DNA from: MPNP01 sp965221445
GTDB lineage: Bacteria; Pseudomonadota; Alphaproteobacteria; Rhodobacterales; Rhodobacteraceae
Direction of reading: 5' to 3'
Assembly: GCA_965221445.1 (NCBI GenBank)
Contig: CBDCSF010000013.1
Span: forward strand, 1,240,001-1,304,000
DNA: 64,000 nucleotides
Below the pieces are notes generated by a model. The model was not told the origin of the DNA. It made no database searches and saw nothing but the letters and a program-made list of their open reading frames with translations. Made by a program: the position numbers and the translations under genes. Positions 26,254-34,538 of this stretch are shown here, in pieces; position 1 is the stretch's first letter; each line of letters begins with the position of its first letter.

Positions 26254-27360
26254 GTGGCTAATCCTACTGACACAGATGACCGGTTTATTCGGATCGCACT
26301 GGGGCTTGGAAAGAGAGGTCAAGGATTGACTTGGCCCAACCCATCGGTTGGGTGTGTTTTGGTCAAGAATAATATCATTGTTGGCAGGGGCTTTACCCAA
26401 CCCGGAGGGAGACCGCACGCCGAGGTTGTAGCTTTGAAACAGGCTGGGGATCAAGCTAGGGGATCAACAGCATACATCACACTCGAACCATGTTGTTTTC
26501 ACGGAAAAACACCACCTTGTACGGATGCCCTCCTTACGGCAGGTATTACCAAAGTCTGTTATTCCCTTGTAGATCCCGATCCCAGAGTCGCCGGCAAAGG
26601 ACACGAAAAATTACTAAGGCACAAGGTGGAAATTTCTGCTCCTTGCCAGGAACATCTTGCCAAGTATGATCACCAAGGATTTATCCTCTCCCGTACGGAA
26701 GGAAGGCCTAAAATAACCTTGAAATTAGCCTCTTCCTTTGATGGTAAGGTTGCAACGAAAAGTGGTGACAGCAAGTGGATTACCTGCCAGGAAGCTAGAA
26801 TTCGAGTTCACCTGTTTAGGGCCAAAAACGATGCAGTTATGGTGGGGAGTGGAACTGCCAAAATTGATGATCCCATGTTAACACCCAGAGGTTTGGGTAT
26901 AAATTACAAACCGGTCAGAATTATTCTGGATACCAACTTGTCAACCTCATTGGAATCTAATTTGGCACAAACATCTCCAGACATCCCAACATGGATTTGC
27001 CATAGACAAGGTGTTGATGAACAAAAGAAGAAGTTATGGGAGGCAAGGAATACAAAGTTGATATCTTGCCTCACAACTGATGAGGGTTATCTTGATCTGC
27101 GAGATGTATTCAACAAAATTGGTGCCTTGGGATTAACCAGAGTTTTTTGTGAGGGAGGTTCCAAATTAGCTGCTTCGCTATTTTCTGACAATCTGGTTGA
27201 TGAATTTATCAGCTTCTTTGCCGGAAAAGCATTGGGAGCCAATTCTTTATCCTCTGTTGGGCCTCTGGATCTTGATTTGGTAAAAATGGCCCCCAATTTC
27301 AGATTGGCAAGGATTTATCGTGTAGGTACCGATTCTGTGTGTCACTGGATACCTAATTAA
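26254..27360 (+). CDS. ribD: Bifunctional riboflavin-specific deaminase/reductase
   Basis: A 368-residue two-domain enzyme for steps 2 and 3 of riboflavin synthesis. The N-terminal deaminase has its zinc site in HAE (55-57) and PCCFHGKTPPC (Cys80, Cys89); the C-terminal NADPH-dependent reductase, from about 150, has KITLKLASSFDGKVA, SGDSKWIT and the FCEGGSKLAASL block. Start codon is GTG at 26254, immediately after the nrdR stop, and no better ATG exists. First enzyme gene of the rib operon. Confidence 0.95.
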   Translation: MANPTDTDDRFIRIALGLGKRGQGLTWPNPSVGCVLVKNNIIVGRGFTQPGGRPHAEVVALKQAGDQARGSTAYITLEPCCFHGKTPPCTDALLTAGITKVCYSLVDPDPRVAGKGHEKLLRHKVEISAPCQEHLAKYDHQGFILSRTEGRPKITLKLASSFDGKVATKSGDSKWITCQEARIRVHLFRAKNDAVMVGSGTAKIDDPMLTPRGLGINYKPVRIILDTNLSTSLESNLAQTSPDIPTWICHRQGVDEQKKKLWEARNTKLISCLTTDEGYLDLRDVFNKIGALGLTRVFCEGGSKLAASLFSDNLVDEFISFFAGKALGANSLSSVGPLDLDLVKMAPNFRLARIYRVGTDSVCHWIPN

Positions 27361-27435
27361 AGATGAAATGGGCAGTTATTTTCTCCCATTGATGTATTAT
27401 TTAGAATTTTTAATCGGAAAAATGTAAGGAAGATT

Positions 27436-28047
27436 ATGTTCACGGGTATCGTAACCCATTTGGGAACAGTTTTGGACAAGAATCAGAAGGGGGAGTTATC
27501 TATATGTATTAGGTATGAACTTGCTGGTCATTCCCCAAGTATTGGAGATTCTATCTGTTGTGAGGGGATTTGTCTTACAGTCGTTGATTTGGGTGGCGAA
27601 AAATCCCCCTGGTTCAAGGTTCAGGTTTCTGGTGAAACAATTTCAAAAACGACAGTGGGAACTTGGTCAGTCGGAACAGTACTCAATCTGGAAAGATCAC
27701 TAAAAGTTGGAGATGAGCTTGGAGGGCATATTGTGTTAGGTCATGTTGATGGAATTGTTGATATTCTTGGTACCAAATCCGTAGGTGAAAGCAGGGAGAT
27801 CGTATTCAGTTTGCCATCGGAATTGTCTCCATATATTGTTCCTAAGGGATCGGTGGCACTCAACGGTGTTTCATTGACCATAAACGAAGTGACTGATGAT
27901 CGTTTTTCCGTTAACCTCATCCCACATACTTTGGAAGTTACCTCGTTCAAAGAAAGGGTTACGGGAGATAAGGTGAATATTGAAATTGACCCTATAGCAC
28001 GTTATGTTGACAATATCATATCCCAAAGGTATAGCCGTGTCTCCTGA
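27436..28047 (+). CDS. ribE: Riboflavin synthase alpha chain
   Basis: A 203-residue trimeric enzyme that dismutates two lumazines to riboflavin. It consists of two lumazine-binding domains: MFTGIVTHLG, with SIGDSICCEGICLTVVDLG, and from about residue 100 GHIVLGHVDGIV with VPKGSVALNGVSLTINEV. Both halves look complete. The start has AAGGAAG 8 nt upstream. A 75-nt spacer separates it from ribD, with a weak stem (AATGGG/CCCATT, 27367-27390) that might be a minor attenuator. Its last codons overlap ribBA. Confidence 0.95.
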   Translation: MFTGIVTHLGTVLDKNQKGELSICIRYELAGHSPSIGDSICCEGICLTVVDLGGEKSPWFKVQVSGETISKTTVGTWSVGTVLNLERSLKVGDELGGHIVLGHVDGIVDILGTKSVGESREIVFSLPSELSPYIVPKGSVALNGVSLTINEVTDDRFSVNLIPHTLEVTSFKERVTGDKVNIEIDPIARYVDNIISQRYSRVS

Positions 28048-29131
28048 AAATTATAGCAAGGATATATCTCCCGTTGAGGAGATACTGGATGAAGCACGGA
28101 ATGGACGAATGTTCATTCTGGCTGATCATGAAGACCGTGAAAACGAAGGGGACTTGGTAATTCCGGCTCAAATGGCGACACCGGAGGCAATTAATTTCAT
28201 GGCAACCCACGGCAGGGGATTGATTTGCCTTGCCTTAACAGCTAAGAAGATTGAGGATTTGGGCCTGGAACTTATGGCTGCCGACAATTCTTCCAGACAT
28301 GAAACCGCATTTACCATTTCGATTGAGGCCAGAGAGGGTGTAACTACCGGCATTTCTGCCCATGATCGGGCACGAACTGTCCTTGTAGCCATTGATCCGG
28401 TTTCAACTCCGGATGATATAGCTACACCGGGTCATATTTTTCCCTTAAAATCTCAAAAAGGAGGTGTCCTTGTAAGGGCAGGTCATACCGAGGCTAGTGT
28501 CGATATTGCTCGCCTTGCCGGTTTAAATCCTTCGGCAGTCATTTGTGAAATTCTAAATGGGGATGGCACGATGGCTCGCATGCCTGATCTCATCAGGTTT
28601 TCCAAAAGGCATAACATAAAGGTTGGAACCATTTCCGACCTTATCGCCTATAGGCTACGTCATGATAACCTGGTCCACCAGGTTTCCGTAAGTTCCGTGA
28701 AATCGGAATTTGGAGGTGAGTGGCTTATGCGTATTTTTGAGGATGAAACACAGGGATCCCAGCATATAGTCCTCACCAAGGGTGATCCAGCAGACGGCAA
28801 ACCCGTTTGGGTTCGGATGCACGCTCTAAACCCATTGGCAGATAATTTGGCTATATCACCTTTTAGACATGACCTAATACCCCAGGTAATGAATAAAATT
28901 GCCAAGGAAGGTAGGGGAGTGCTTGTCCTTCTACGTGAATCGGGAATGAAAATAAATGTGAGTACAACCGAAGCACCGCAAACCTTGAGGCAGTACGGCA
29001 TAGGGGCCCAAATCCTGGGTACGCTTAACATCAGAAGACTGATATTGCTTACCAATTCTCCAACAACGCGTATCGTCGGAATTGAAGGTCATGGCTTATC
29101 CATTGAGGGTACCAAAGCTATCTGGGATTAA
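28037..29131 (+). CDS. ribBA: 3,4-dihydroxy-2-butanone-4-phosphate synthase with a degenerate GTP cyclohydrolase II domain
   Basis: A 364-residue fused protein. Residues 15-215 are an intact DHBP synthase (DHEDRENEGDLVIPAQ, ATHGRGLICLAL, HTEASVDIARLAGL). The remaining 150 residues are a GTP cyclohydrolase II domain by position and by EEGRG-like and GAQIL motifs, but the three zinc-binding cysteines are missing (the usual C-x10-C-x-C block reads HALNPLADNLAISPFRHD) and the catalytic Arg/Tyr stretch is replaced. It most likely supplies only DHBP, as known for some alphaproteobacterial RibBA proteins; GTP cyclohydrolase II must be encoded elsewhere. I choose GTG 28037 with AAAGG upstream; it overlaps ribE by 11 nt. 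An ATG at 28004 is in frame. Confidence 0.88.
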   Translation: MSPENYSKDISPVEEILDEARNGRMFILADHEDRENEGDLVIPAQMATPEAINFMATHGRGLICLALTAKKIEDLGLELMAADNSSRHETAFTISIEAREGVTTGISAHDRARTVLVAIDPVSTPDDIATPGHIFPLKSQKGGVLVRAGHTEASVDIARLAGLNPSAVICEILNGDGTMARMPDLIRFSKRHNIKVGTISDLIAYRLRHDNLVHQVSVSSVKSEFGGEWLMRIFEDETQGSQHIVLTKGDPADGKPVWVRMHALNPLADNLAISPFRHDLIPQVMNKIAKEGRGVLVLLRESGMKINVSTTEAPQTLRQYGIGAQILGTLNIRRLILLTNSPTTRIVGIEGHGLSIEGTKAIWD

Positions 29132-29136
29132 ACCTG

Positions 29137-29655
29137 ATGAAACGAAATGAAAAACCAGCAAACAACCCTCTACCCCAACAATTTGGAGAGCACAAACCTC
29201 CTTCGTTGATCCTTTTGGTTGTAGCTCCCTATTATGAAGACATCACCAACCTTCTTTTGGAGGGTGCCCTAGACAGGCTTCATTCAAACTTGATTAGGAC
29301 TGAAATTATTGAGGTGCCAGGGGCATTAGAGATACCACCAGCCATAAAAATTGCTTCAGAAAGGAAAACGTACGACGGCTATGTTGCCCTTGGTTGCGTT
29401 ATACGAGGAGAAACTATCCATTTTGAAATTGTCGCCGGGGAATCAGCCCGAGGAATCATGGATTTGGGAAAAAAGGGCTATTGCATAGGAAACGGTATTT
29501 TAACTGTGGAAAATCAGGCACAGGCCATGGCAAGGGCCAACCCCAGAGAGGGGAACAAAGGTGGAGAAGCAGTAGAAGCAGCCTTGAGGTTAATTGCTTT
29601 ACGACAAGGTTTAATCAACCCCCGGAACGCTAATTTTTCAGTACCTCAGGGATAA
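29137..29655 (+). CDS. ribH: 6,7-dimethyl-8-ribityllumazine synthase
   Basis: A 172-residue lumazine synthase, joining DHBP with the ribitylaminouracil to make the riboflavin precursor; assembles into pentamers or capsids. Family blocks: ILLVVAPYYEDITNLLLEGAL, EIIEVPGALEIPPAIK, YVALGCVIRGETIHFEIV and GNGILTVENQAQAMAR. The N-terminal 20 residues are an extension before the first strand. It starts 5 nt after ribBA and ends 9 nt before nusB, in the usual alphaproteobacterial order. Confidence 0.94.
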   Translation: MKRNEKPANNPLPQQFGEHKPPSLILLVVAPYYEDITNLLLEGALDRLHSNLIRTEIIEVPGALEIPPAIKIASERKTYDGYVALGCVIRGETIHFEIVAGESARGIMDLGKKGYCIGNGILTVENQAQAMARANPREGNKGGEAVEAALRLIALRQGLINPRNANFSVPQG

Positions 29656-29664
29656 AGGTAAATA

Positions 29665-30144
29665 ATGGGCGATTCAACAAAAACCCAGCAGCGAAAATTG
29701 GCCAAGCGAATTGCTCGACTGAACACAATTCAGGCCCTGTTTCAAATGGAAGCCAGCAATCAGGGAATGGATTATGTGGCCCGGGATTTCATGGAAAACG
29801 GCTTTGGAGAGATGATTGAAGAAGTTAAACTGCCACCACCAAACAAGAAATTTTTCAATACTCTTCTTCTTACAGTTGTCAATAATCAACAAAAGATTGA
29901 CATGATGATTCATGCCCAATTACCGGACAGTTGGTCATTAGATAGGATTGATCCTACAATCAGAGCAATTTTCCGAGCGAGCTGTTCAGAGGTAATATTA
30001 AACGAAACACCAGAAAAAGTAATCATCAACGAATATGTCGAAATTACAAAATCGTTCTTTCCTTCCGGAAAGCAGGTTGGTTTTGTAAATGCTATCATTG
30101 AAAAAGTAATCAACGAACTCCACCCTGCTGTCTTGGAATCCTGA
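29665..30144 (+). CDS. nusB: Transcription antitermination factor NusB
   Basis: A 159-residue all-helical protein that with NusE binds boxA RNA and supports antitermination on rRNA operons. It contains the family's ARLNTIQALFQME near the start, DRIDPTIRAIFRASCSEVIL and the C-terminal VIINEYVEITKSFFPSGKQVGFVNAIIEKV. Start has GATAAAGGTAA a few nt upstream. It closes the nrdR-rib operon; a 9-bp stem with one wobble (30145-30172) directly follows but lacks a clear T tract. Confidence 0.94.
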   Translation: MGDSTKTQQRKLAKRIARLNTIQALFQMEASNQGMDYVARDFMENGFGEMIEEVKLPPPNKKFFNTLLLTVVNNQQKIDMMIHAQLPDSWSLDRIDPTIRAIFRASCSEVILNETPEKVIINEYVEITKSFFPSGKQVGFVNAIIEKVINELHPAVLES

Positions 30145-30333
30145 CAACCTTGGTTTGCTGAACCCAGGGTTGTAATTGAATAGGTTTATTTGCCAGGACC
30201 TCTTGAAAATGCGACCGTCAAGTCAAAATCAACCCAAAGAAAACAAGTCCTGTCAAAAGGGTAACACCTTGTTGGCAGTTATATAATTAGGATACGGGGC
30301 CATTATCATTCTGGCCGGTTTGTAATATTTTCC

Positions 30334-31569
30334 ATGACTTTGTTCATTTCATTTTCATCACTACTGGTGTCAGTTGTACTGCTTCAGCTTAGTTCGGGTA
30401 TTCTGGGCCCTCTTGATGTCTTATCGGGTTATAAACTGAATTTTACAACCACCCAAATCGGTTTATTGGGTTCTGCCCATTTTATTGGGTTTTTCATTGG
30501 TTGCTGGTGGGCACCCAGATTGGTTGGTCAGGTCTATCATTCTCGTACTTTTGCAGTTTTTGCTTCTCTTGGTACCATAGGAATCCTTCTACACATGGTC
30601 TATAGGGATCCTTACGCATGGGCAGCAATGAGGATCCTTTCCGGCTTGTGTGTAGCCGGATGTTTCACTGTTATTGAGGGATGGATCCAAGCGAAAACCG
30701 AAAATCAAAACAGGGGTAAGTCACTTCGCCTTTATCGATCTGTTGATATGTGTGGTGGAATTGTAGCCCAAGTATTAATCGCTTGGTTAGAACCTGCCCA
30801 TTACATCACCTACAATTTGTTAGCCATAGTTTGTTGTGCGTCCCTCTTACCTTTGGCCTTAACACGAATTCCGCCCCCAAAGACGCAGGAAAAACTTAGA
30901 TTGAAGCCCAAGTTGGCTTATCAAATCTCCCCCATGGCAACAGCTGGCGTAGTGGTTGCCGGGATTACAGCTGCAGGATTTAGGATGGTAGGACCAATTT
31001 ATGGAATACAAATAGGCCTGAATAATTTTGAAATGGGAATATTCCTGGCTTCATTTTTACTTGGTGGAGCCATCGCTCAATTCCCAACCGGTTGGGTTGC
31101 AGATAAATTAGACCGACGTCTCGTACTTATACTTTTATCGTTTATCGCTACTTTTGCCTGCGCCCTATCAATTTTCCTGCCAGAATACTATCCGGAAAGT
31201 ATTTTTTTGGCGACGATCATATTTGGTTTTTTTACCTTTCCGATCTATTCGGTCTCGGCTGCTCTGGCTAGTGACCATGCCAATCCTGATGAAATGGTTG
31301 AAGTGAGTGCTTCACTATTGTTTTACTTTGCAATCGGTGCCATTATCAGCCCCTATCTCCTATCTGGTTTTATTGAACAGTTCGGGGTGAATGCCATGTT
31401 TACCACCATAGCCCTATTCCACATATTATTGGTTATATTTGGTGTTGTAAGAATGAAGTTTAGACCTTCACCAAAATTAAAGACAAAGTATGTCTATACG
31501 CCAAGGACGAGTTTCCTCCTGGGAAGGTTGTTGAGGAAGTCCAGAAAAAAGAGTAATGGGCAGAAATAG
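30334..31569 (+). CDS. MFS transporter, YcaD-like
   Basis: A 411-residue major facilitator with 12 predicted transmembrane helices. The first helices hold LSSGILGPLDVLSGYKLNFT and FIGFFIGCWWAPRLV; the loop after helix 2 and the VIEGWIQ segment near 110 resemble the YcaD subgroup. A second conserved loop, GWVADKLDRRLV, appears at the start of the C-terminal half. A basic tail of about 25 residues ends in the cytoplasm. The transported compound cannot be inferred. It stands alone between nusB and metG. Confidence 0.82.
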   Translation: MTLFISFSSLLVSVVLLQLSSGILGPLDVLSGYKLNFTTTQIGLLGSAHFIGFFIGCWWAPRLVGQVYHSRTFAVFASLGTIGILLHMVYRDPYAWAAMRILSGLCVAGCFTVIEGWIQAKTENQNRGKSLRLYRSVDMCGGIVAQVLIAWLEPAHYITYNLLAIVCCASLLPLALTRIPPPKTQEKLRLKPKLAYQISPMATAGVVVAGITAAGFRMVGPIYGIQIGLNNFEMGIFLASFLLGGAIAQFPTGWVADKLDRRLVLILLSFIATFACALSIFLPEYYPESIFLATIIFGFFTFPIYSVSAALASDHANPDEMVEVSASLLFYFAIGAIISPYLLSGFIEQFGVNAMFTTIALFHILLVIFGVVRMKFRPSPKLKTKYVYTPRTSFLLGRLLRKSRKKSNGQK

Positions 31570-31601
31570 TTTCCACATCTGGATTAGGTGGCACATCAAA
31601 T

Positions 31602-33329
31602 ATGAATAGAATTTTAATTACCTCTGCTATTCCATACATTAATGGAATTAAACACTTGGGCAATCTTGTCGGAAGCCAGTTACCCTCGGATCTTTATGCC
31701 AGATATAAGCGGCTTAGAGGCCATGAGGTAATGTTTATCTGTGCCACGGACGAACATGGAACACCTGCAGAGATCGCAGCTTTCAATGCAAACAAACCCG
31801 TATCCGAATATTGCCAGGATATGTATGAAGTGCAGAAAAACCTGGCAAAGGAATTTCGATTGTCTTTTGATTATTTTGGAAGATCTTCCAGTCAGAGAAA
31901 CCATGAATTAACCCAGCATTTCGCAGGTCAGTTGGACAAGAACGGTTTTATTTCCGAGGTCGAAGAGGAGCAGATATACTCCCCCACTGACAAACGTTTT
32001 CTACCAGATCGTTATATCCTGGGAACTTGTCCAAATTGTCACTATGAATTTGCCCGTGGTGATCAATGCGAAAATTGCACCAAGCAATTGGACCCTACTG
32101 ATTTGATTAAACCTCGATCCGCAATTTCTGGCTCAACCGATTTAGAGATTCGAAAAACCAAACACCTTTATCTAAGACAATCTCTATTTCGAAAACAACT
32201 AGATGAGTGGATCGATTCGAAGCATGATTGGCCTATCCTAACCACATCAATTGCAAAAAAGTGGCTGTTTGATGATGAGGGGTTACAAGATCGGGGAATA
32301 ACCAGGGATCTGGATTGGGGAATACCTGTCAGAAAAGGTGGTGAGCCTTGGCCTGGAATGGAAGACAAGGTTTTTTATGTCTGGTTTGATGCACCAATAG
32401 AATATATTTCTGCTACTGCAGAATGGGCTGATGCAAATGGAAAACCGGATGCGGAGTGGGAACGTTGGTGGCGTACTGACAAAGGGGCTATAGATGTAAG
32501 TTACATCCAATTTATGGGTAAGGATAATGTCCCTTTCCATACCCTTTCTTTCCCGGTAACCATAATGGGATCAGGTGAACCCTGGAAGTTGGTCGACAAG
32601 ATAAAATCCTTTAATTACCTGAATTATGATGGTGGACAGTTTTCCACTAGCCTCGGCAGGGGTATTTTTATGGATCAGGCTCTGGAAATTCTTCCATCCG
32701 ATTATTGGCGGTGGTGGTTGTTGTCTCATGTTCCAGAATACTCTGATAGCGAATTCACCTGGGATAATTTCTGTGAAGGCGTTAACACGGACCTAGCCAA
32801 TGTTCTGGGGAATTTTGTATCCAGAGTAACCAAATTTTGCTCCTCTCATTTTGGTTCAAGAGTACCTGGTAATTTTGGATGGACCGAATTGGAGAACAGG
32901 TACACCGCTACTATTGAACAGAACCTTGCCGATTACCAAAACTTTATGGATGAGATTGAAATTCGCAAAGCATCCCAATCCCTGCGGAAGATTTGGACCC
33001 TAGGAAATGAATATATCCAGGAAGCAGCACCTTGGAGAACCGTTAAGATGGATAAAGACCGATCAGCAACTGTTTTGAACTATTCACTTAACCTAATCCG
33101 TTTCTTCGGGAACATATCCTCACCCTTCATACCCGATGCATCAGAGAATCTTCTAGGGATATTTAAATCAGACTGTAAACCCGTGTGGCCAACCGACACC
33201 AATTCAGCCTTAACTTCTCTTGGTGAAAATCAGGAGTTTGTCGTACCAGAAATCATTTTCAACAAGATTTCCAAGGAACAATCTGATAGCTGGAAGGAAA
33301 GGTTTGCAGGGGAAAATGATTCCTCGTAA
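31602..33329 (+). CDS. metG: Methionyl-tRNA synthetase
   Basis: A 575-residue class I synthetase. It opens with ITSAIPYINGIKHLGN, whose HLGN is the HIGH-type ATP site, followed by CATDEHGTP and a zinc-knuckle insert with CPNCHYEFARGDQCENC (about residues 146-166). The anticodon-binding helices lie after about 390. The second ATP-binding loop, normally KMSKS, reads QFSTS (about 345-349) in the context DGGQFSTSLGRGIF; related alphaproteobacterial enzymes carry KFSTS, so the loss of the first lysine is a further step. There is no C-terminal tRNA-binding EMAP domain. It is followed after 12 nt by a kinase-like gene. Confidence 0.94.
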   Translation: MNRILITSAIPYINGIKHLGNLVGSQLPSDLYARYKRLRGHEVMFICATDEHGTPAEIAAFNANKPVSEYCQDMYEVQKNLAKEFRLSFDYFGRSSSQRNHELTQHFAGQLDKNGFISEVEEEQIYSPTDKRFLPDRYILGTCPNCHYEFARGDQCENCTKQLDPTDLIKPRSAISGSTDLEIRKTKHLYLRQSLFRKQLDEWIDSKHDWPILTTSIAKKWLFDDEGLQDRGITRDLDWGIPVRKGGEPWPGMEDKVFYVWFDAPIEYISATAEWADANGKPDAEWERWWRTDKGAIDVSYIQFMGKDNVPFHTLSFPVTIMGSGEPWKLVDKIKSFNYLNYDGGQFSTSLGRGIFMDQALEILPSDYWRWWLLSHVPEYSDSEFTWDNFCEGVNTDLANVLGNFVSRVTKFCSSHFGSRVPGNFGWTELENRYTATIEQNLADYQNFMDEIEIRKASQSLRKIWTLGNEYIQEAAPWRTVKMDKDRSATVLNYSLNLIRFFGNISSPFIPDASENLLGIFKSDCKPVWPTDTNSALTSLGENQEFVVPEIIFNKISKEQSDSWKERFAGENDSS

Positions 33330-33341
33330 GATCAATCACCT

Positions 33342-34322
33342 ATGCCTGTAGATTTACAGAAGGAAAGTCTACTTGACGAATCTACATCCCTGTGGGACTT
33401 GCCAACGAAAACTGAAATAAGATTAATCAATGTTTCTGAAAACCTGACCTACCTCTTAGAGTCAAGCGGTACCAATAAATCAATACTTAGGGTTCACAGA
33501 CCCGGATACCGGACTGATAAGGAAATTGAGAGTGAGTTAATTTGGCTTGATCAACTTCGATCAGAAAAATTGATTGCTACTCCATCCGTAATTAGAGGTA
33601 AAAATGGTTACAGAATCCAGAAAATCAAATCTACAGAGACTGGAAATGTGGTTAATTTGGTTTTGTTTGAATTTGCAGAAGGAAATCATCCTCAGGAGAA
33701 TCATGATCAAAATGAGTTGTTTAATTCCCTTGGTCAAATGGCTGCGATTCTTCACAAGCAGGTTTGTAGGTGGTCTAGACCCAACGAGTTTTATCGTCAA
33801 GATTGGGATCTGGAGACCATCCTGGGGGACCATCCTGTCTGGGGGAATTGGCAAGTAGCCCCTGGAGTAACCGAGGAGATTTCCTCATTACTAATGAGAG
33901 CAGAAAAAGAACTTTCCGACCACATTATGGCCTTTGGTAAATCCAAACAGAATTATGGTTTGATTCATGCTGACATGAGGTTGGCCAATATTTTACAAAG
34001 TGGAAAGCAATTAACCCTGATTGATTTTGATGATTGTGGCTTCGGATGGTTTCTTTATGACTTTGCTGCTTCCGTTTCCTTTATGGAAACCTCTCCTGGA
34101 CTGGAGGATTTAAAACAGGCATGGTTGAATGGATATCGTGAGATTCATTCAGTTTCAAAAAATGAAGAAAGATTACTTGATAGTTTTGTTATGCTTCGAA
34201 GGTTGGCTTTACTCGCTTGGATTGGAAGTCATTCGGAATCAGACGAACCCAAACTTCTAGCTCCATTTTTTGCCCAAGATACGGCAGAAGTAGCAGAATC
34301 CTATTTGATCAAATCGGTTTGA
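33342..34322 (+). CDS. APH-fold phosphotransferase (homoserine-kinase-II/SrkA-like)
   Basis: A 326-residue protein with the aminoglycoside-phosphotransferase/choline-kinase fold. The N-terminal lobe contains NLTYLLESSG and ILRVHRPGYR with the ATP-contacting basic residue; the C-terminal lobe has the catalytic loop HADMRLANIL (Brenner motif HxDxxxxN) and the metal-binding IDFDDCGFGW. Such proteins phosphorylate small molecules or, in the SrkA subgroup, proteins. It lies 12 nt after metG and is probably co-transcribed, but that gives no clue to the substrate. Intact by length and motifs. Confidence 0.8.
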   Translation: MPVDLQKESLLDESTSLWDLPTKTEIRLINVSENLTYLLESSGTNKSILRVHRPGYRTDKEIESELIWLDQLRSEKLIATPSVIRGKNGYRIQKIKSTETGNVVNLVLFEFAEGNHPQENHDQNELFNSLGQMAAILHKQVCRWSRPNEFYRQDWDLETILGDHPVWGNWQVAPGVTEEISSLLMRAEKELSDHIMAFGKSKQNYGLIHADMRLANILQSGKQLTLIDFDDCGFGWFLYDFAASVSFMETSPGLEDLKQAWLNGYREIHSVSKNEERLLDSFVMLRRLALLAWIGSHSESDEPKLLAPFFAQDTAEVAESYLIKSV

Positions 34323-34538
34323 ACTGAAACTTAAAAAATACCATTACAGAAGTAGTATTTCCTAAACCAAAGGTATCTAGTGAGGATTGATAAGGATCAT
34401 CACATAATTTGTCAGTAATTTAGAACCATACTCCTTCCATGCTATTTTCTGTAATGATTTGGTGTAAGATGTAATCAAGTAAATACTAATACGATAAAAT
34501 CGACTTGTGCAAAAAATGACTAACCCAAGGTTGGAAAA

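Noticed and set aside
27361..27435. Possible FMN riboswitch in the rib operon
   Set aside because: The spacer is only 75 nt with one 6-bp stem; no part of the conserved RFN element is seen here or upstream of ribD.
28004..28047. Programmed frameshift between ribE and ribBA
   Set aside because: The overlap is simply explained by a GTG start at 28037 with its own ribosome site; no slippery sequence is evident.
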